From the NCBI GenBank assembly GCA_946886635.1, contig CAMPIW010000014.1, positions 1 through 7,416 on the forward strand: 7,416 nucleotides of DNA. The letters are read 5' to 3'. Made by a program: the position numbers and the translations under genes. Source of the DNA: an uncultured Candidatus Saccharibacteria bacterium (GTDB lineage Bacteria; Patescibacteria; Saccharimonadia; Saccharimonadales; UBA1547). Below the pieces are notes generated by a model, which saw only the letters and a list, made by a program, of their open reading frames with translations, ran no database searches and had not been told where the DNA came from. Below, piece by piece: positions 6,141 to 7,416 of this stretch (its first letter is position 1; the number at the start of each line of letters is the position of its first letter).

Positions 6141-6145
6141 TTCCT
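6141..6145 (-). promoter_or_regulatory. Shine-Dalgarno deciding the GTG start of valS
   Basis: AGGAA on the minus strand lies 6 nt before GTG 6134. Because an in-frame TAG (6140-6138) lies between this site and the GTG, the GTG is the first possible start and this site is well placed for it. Confidence 0.75.
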
Positions 6146-6150
6146 GTTTA

Positions 6151-6164
6151 ATTTCATGTGAAAT
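6151..6164. promoter_or_regulatory. Palindromic operator-like box 1 (near-perfect ATTTCA..TGAAAT)
   Basis: ATTTCATGTGAAAT has perfect 6-bp arms around a TG centre. It differs by one base from box 2 at 6196-6209; the two centres are 45 bp apart. It lies 16 bp upstream of the valS start and probably inside the valS transcript. The duplication argues for a protein-binding site, not chance. Confidence 0.55.
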
Positions 6165-6195
6165 TCTTTATTTTTCATTAAAAACACATAATGTG

Positions 6196-6209
6196 ATTTC
6201 ACGTGAAAT
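6196..6209. promoter_or_regulatory. Perfect 14-bp palindrome resembling ParB (parS) / Noc sites
   Basis: ATTTCACGTGAAAT is a perfect palindrome. Its central 12 bases, TTTCACGTGAAA, are identical to the core of the Bacillus subtilis parS consensus TGTTTCACGTGAAACA, while the outer A/T pair matches the Noc-binding site ATTTCCCGGGAAAT. Flanking bases do not complete a full parS (12 of 16 match). It may be a ParB-family site or an operator for the divergent valS and femX-like promoters. Confidence 0.6.
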
Positions 6210-6239
6210 GGAGAGAAAATTCACCTTTTTCTAATAGTT

Positions 6240-6245
6240 AGTATA
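6240..6245 (-). promoter_or_regulatory. Candidate valS promoter -10 (extended)
   Basis: On the minus strand, TGC precedes TATACT (6245-6240), giving an extended -10. No good -35 is visible at the right distance, where the femX-like -10 lies instead. The predicted start near 6233 would give valS a leader of about 100 nt that contains both ATTTCA..TGAAAT boxes. No better -10 was found between here and the valS Shine-Dalgarno. Confidence 0.4.
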
Positions 6246-6263
6246 GCACGAGTGCGAGGGTAG

Positions 6264-6269
6264 TATAAT
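6264..6269 (+). promoter_or_regulatory. -10 box of the femX-like gene (leaderless)
   Basis: A perfect TATAAT ends 6 nt before ATG 6276, predicting transcription from the start codon. The expected -35 position (6241-6246, GTATAG) is poor and coincides with the candidate valS -10. The GAGG at 6271-6274 abuts the ATG too closely to act as a normal Shine-Dalgarno. Confidence 0.6.
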
Positions 6270-6275
6270 AGAGGT

Positions 6276-7256
6276 ATGATTGAAATTCAACGGTGTAGTG
6301 ATAAAGAGCAATGGGACGATTATATTTTAGAACATGGTGGACATCCGCTGCAGTTGTGGTCTTGGGGTCAGGTGAAAGCTGGGCATGGTTGGAAAGCAGA
6401 AAGAATTTTTGCTTATGATGACGAAACAATTGTGGGCGCAACCCAAATGTTAGTTCGTCGCCTCCCTCTCCCCTTTCGCGCCTTTGCGTATATACCGCGT
6501 GGGCCTCTGTTCGAAAAGTCTATCGAGAGTGAGTTTTTCGATAAGTTGGCGACCCTTGCCAGGCGCGACCATCACGCACTAACCCTTTCAATTGAGCCGG
6601 ACGCGCTTGAATTTGAAAAGCCAGGTGGCTGGATACGATCTACAAATAAGGTGTTATCTGCTGAAACAATTTTGCTGGATACGTCAAAGCCCGAAAGCGA
6701 CTTATTGGCAAATATGGCAAAAAAGACGCGCCAATACATTCGTAAATCAGGGGCTGACGTTAAAATTAAGCAGGTGAAACGCCGAGAAGATATTGAGGCT
6801 TGTTTGGCGATGTATCGGGCAACCGCAAAGCGGGCCGGCTTTAATCTTCATGACGACCAGTATTACTTTGATGTATTTTTGCAAATGGAAGACTACTCCC
6901 CTATTTTTGTGGCATATGAGAATGACGTACCGGTTTCGTTTTTATGGCTCGCAATCAGCGAAACGACTGCTTATGAGCTTTATGGGGGTATGACCGACCG
7001 TGGACAAGAGCTGCGAGCGAACTACGCACTAAAGTGGCACGCTATTAAAAAAGTGAAAGAATGGGGTCTTTCAAAGTACGATTTCGGTGGCTTAGTGGCC
7101 GGTGGTGTTTCGAACTTTAAACAGGGGTGGTCATCTGAAATCACTACCTTTGCTGGAACGTTCGATAAGCCTCTCTCCCCTCTCTATACGCTTTGGAGTA
7201 AGGGATTGCCATTCGCAAAAAAGACACTCCAGACGGTTCGTCGAAAGAAATCTTAA
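6276..7256 (+). CDS. FemAB/FemX-family peptidoglycan interpeptide-bridge aminoacyltransferase
   Basis: A 326-residue cytosolic protein. FemABX enzymes transfer amino acids from aminoacyl-tRNA to the lysine-type side chain of lipid II or its precursor, building peptidoglycan cross-bridges. It has the expected two GNAT-like halves. The first contains PLQLWSWGQVK (24-34), a VGATQMLVRR strand (53-62) and YIPRGP (72-77). The second has the family's KKTRQYIRKSG (149-159), PVSFLWL (219-225), the YELYGGM region (233-239), KYDFGG (267-272) and FKQGW (281-285). The C-terminus is basic (VRRKKS) and could touch the membrane. It has no obvious tRNA-binding coiled-coil insertion like that of Staphylococcus FemA, which resembles shorter FemX or MurM-like members. 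ATG 6276 matches the normal family start and sits 6 nt after TATAAT. The donor amino acid cannot be read. It diverges from valS and converges on tsaD. Confidence 0.92.
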   Translation: MIEIQRCSDKEQWDDYILEHGGHPLQLWSWGQVKAGHGWKAERIFAYDDETIVGATQMLVRRLPLPFRAFAYIPRGPLFEKSIESEFFDKLATLARRDHHALTLSIEPDALEFEKPGGWIRSTNKVLSAETILLDTSKPESDLLANMAKKTRQYIRKSGADVKIKQVKRREDIEACLAMYRATAKRAGFNLHDDQYYFDVFLQMEDYSPIFVAYENDVPVSFLWLAISETTAYELYGGMTDRGQELRANYALKWHAIKKVKEWGLSKYDFGGLVAGGVSNFKQGWSSEITTFAGTFDKPLSPLYTLWSKGLPFAKKTLQTVRRKKS

Positions 7257-7263
7257 TTTAAGC

Positions 7264-7416
7264 TTAAGAAACGCGTGCCCATGACGTTTTTGTCATGGAA
7301 AGACTTGGCTGGATCTCGAGGGTGAGCGGAGAAGTTGGCTCGTGACGGTCGCTGTAAAAACAACCGAGTGCTGCGATCATGGCTGCGTTGTCGGTACAGA
7401 GTTCCATTGGTGCGTA
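7264..7416 (-). CDS. tsaD: TsaD C-terminus, tRNA N6-threonylcarbamoyladenosine transferase (5' part outside window)
   Basis: Fifty residues are visible on the minus strand, running in from the right edge and ending at TAA (complement of 7264-7266). The segment YAPMELCTDNAAMIAALG is the hallmark C-terminal motif of the TsaD/Kae1/Gcp family. Asp9 of the fragment, in CTDNAAM, corresponds to the conserved metal-ligand aspartate (Asp300 of E. coli TsaD). TsaD transfers the threonylcarbamoyl group to A37 of ANN-decoding tRNAs, with TsaB and TsaE. The tail after the motif (about 32 residues) is of ordinary length. It converges with the femX-like gene, with only 7 bp between their stops and no terminator between them. 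Confidence 0.95.
   Translation of the reverse strand, partial: YAPMELCTDNAAMIAALGCFYSDRHEPTSPLTLEIQPSLSMTKTSWARVS

Noticed and set aside
6135..6275. T-box riboswitch upstream of valS
   Set aside because: No T-box sequence, specifier loop or terminator/antiterminator pair is visible, and the interval is too short for a standard T-box.
7279..7298. CCATGAC...GTCATGG hairpin near the tsaD end as a terminator
   Set aside because: It is inside the tsaD coding region and has no following T-tract on either strand. The 7-bp stem may be chance.

Overview
The window looks like a compact chromosomal stretch from a small-genome bacterium. The best guess is a Candidatus Saccharibacteria / Patescibacteria (CPR) relative. 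The basis is the unusual ValRS active-site motifs, which resemble CPR sequences as I recall them, together with very tight gene packing and a FemAB-type ligase beside tsaD. This placement is inference; no marker rRNA is present. UGA is not read as an amino acid in any gene here, so a standard code is sufficient.

Layout. (1) Bases 2-396, plus strand: the C-terminus of a membrane protein (probably DUF4396) ending in a natural histidine tail. Its stop codon overlaps the strong ribosome binding site of a CsoR-family metal-sensing repressor. (2) Bases 391-2168, minus strand: a two-gene operon encoding a probable GT-A-type glycosyltransferase and then a small protein with features of an ADP-ribosyltransferase-like fold. 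This is the least characterised part of the window. (3) Bases 2280-3133, plus strand: a HIT-family nucleotide hydrolase and RlmH (23S rRNA pseudouridine methyltransferase), 2 nt apart. (4) Bases 3172-3564, plus strand: a near-consensus promoter driving a 109-residue two-helix membrane protein of unknown function. (5) Bases 3585-6134, minus strand: a complete valyl-tRNA synthetase. (6) Bases 6135-6275: a divergent control region with two ParB/Noc-like palindromes and overlapping divergent -10 elements. (7) Bases 6276-7256, plus strand: a FemAB/FemX-like peptidoglycan interpeptide ligase. (8) Bases 7264-7416, minus strand: the C-terminus of TsaD, running off the window.

The core genes serve translation (valS, rlmH, tsaD) and the cell envelope (femX-like ligase, the glycosyltransferase, the 109-aa membrane protein). 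The first unit is metal homeostasis. A recurring theme is regulatory: three genes at the head of transcription units (glycosyltransferase, HIT, femX-like) have a -10 box only 6-7 nt before the ATG and no usable Shine-Dalgarno, as expected for leaderless mRNAs. valS and csoR, by contrast, have clear Shine-Dalgarno sequences. There is no gene-free stretch over 300 bases; the longest is the 141-bp valS/femX interval.
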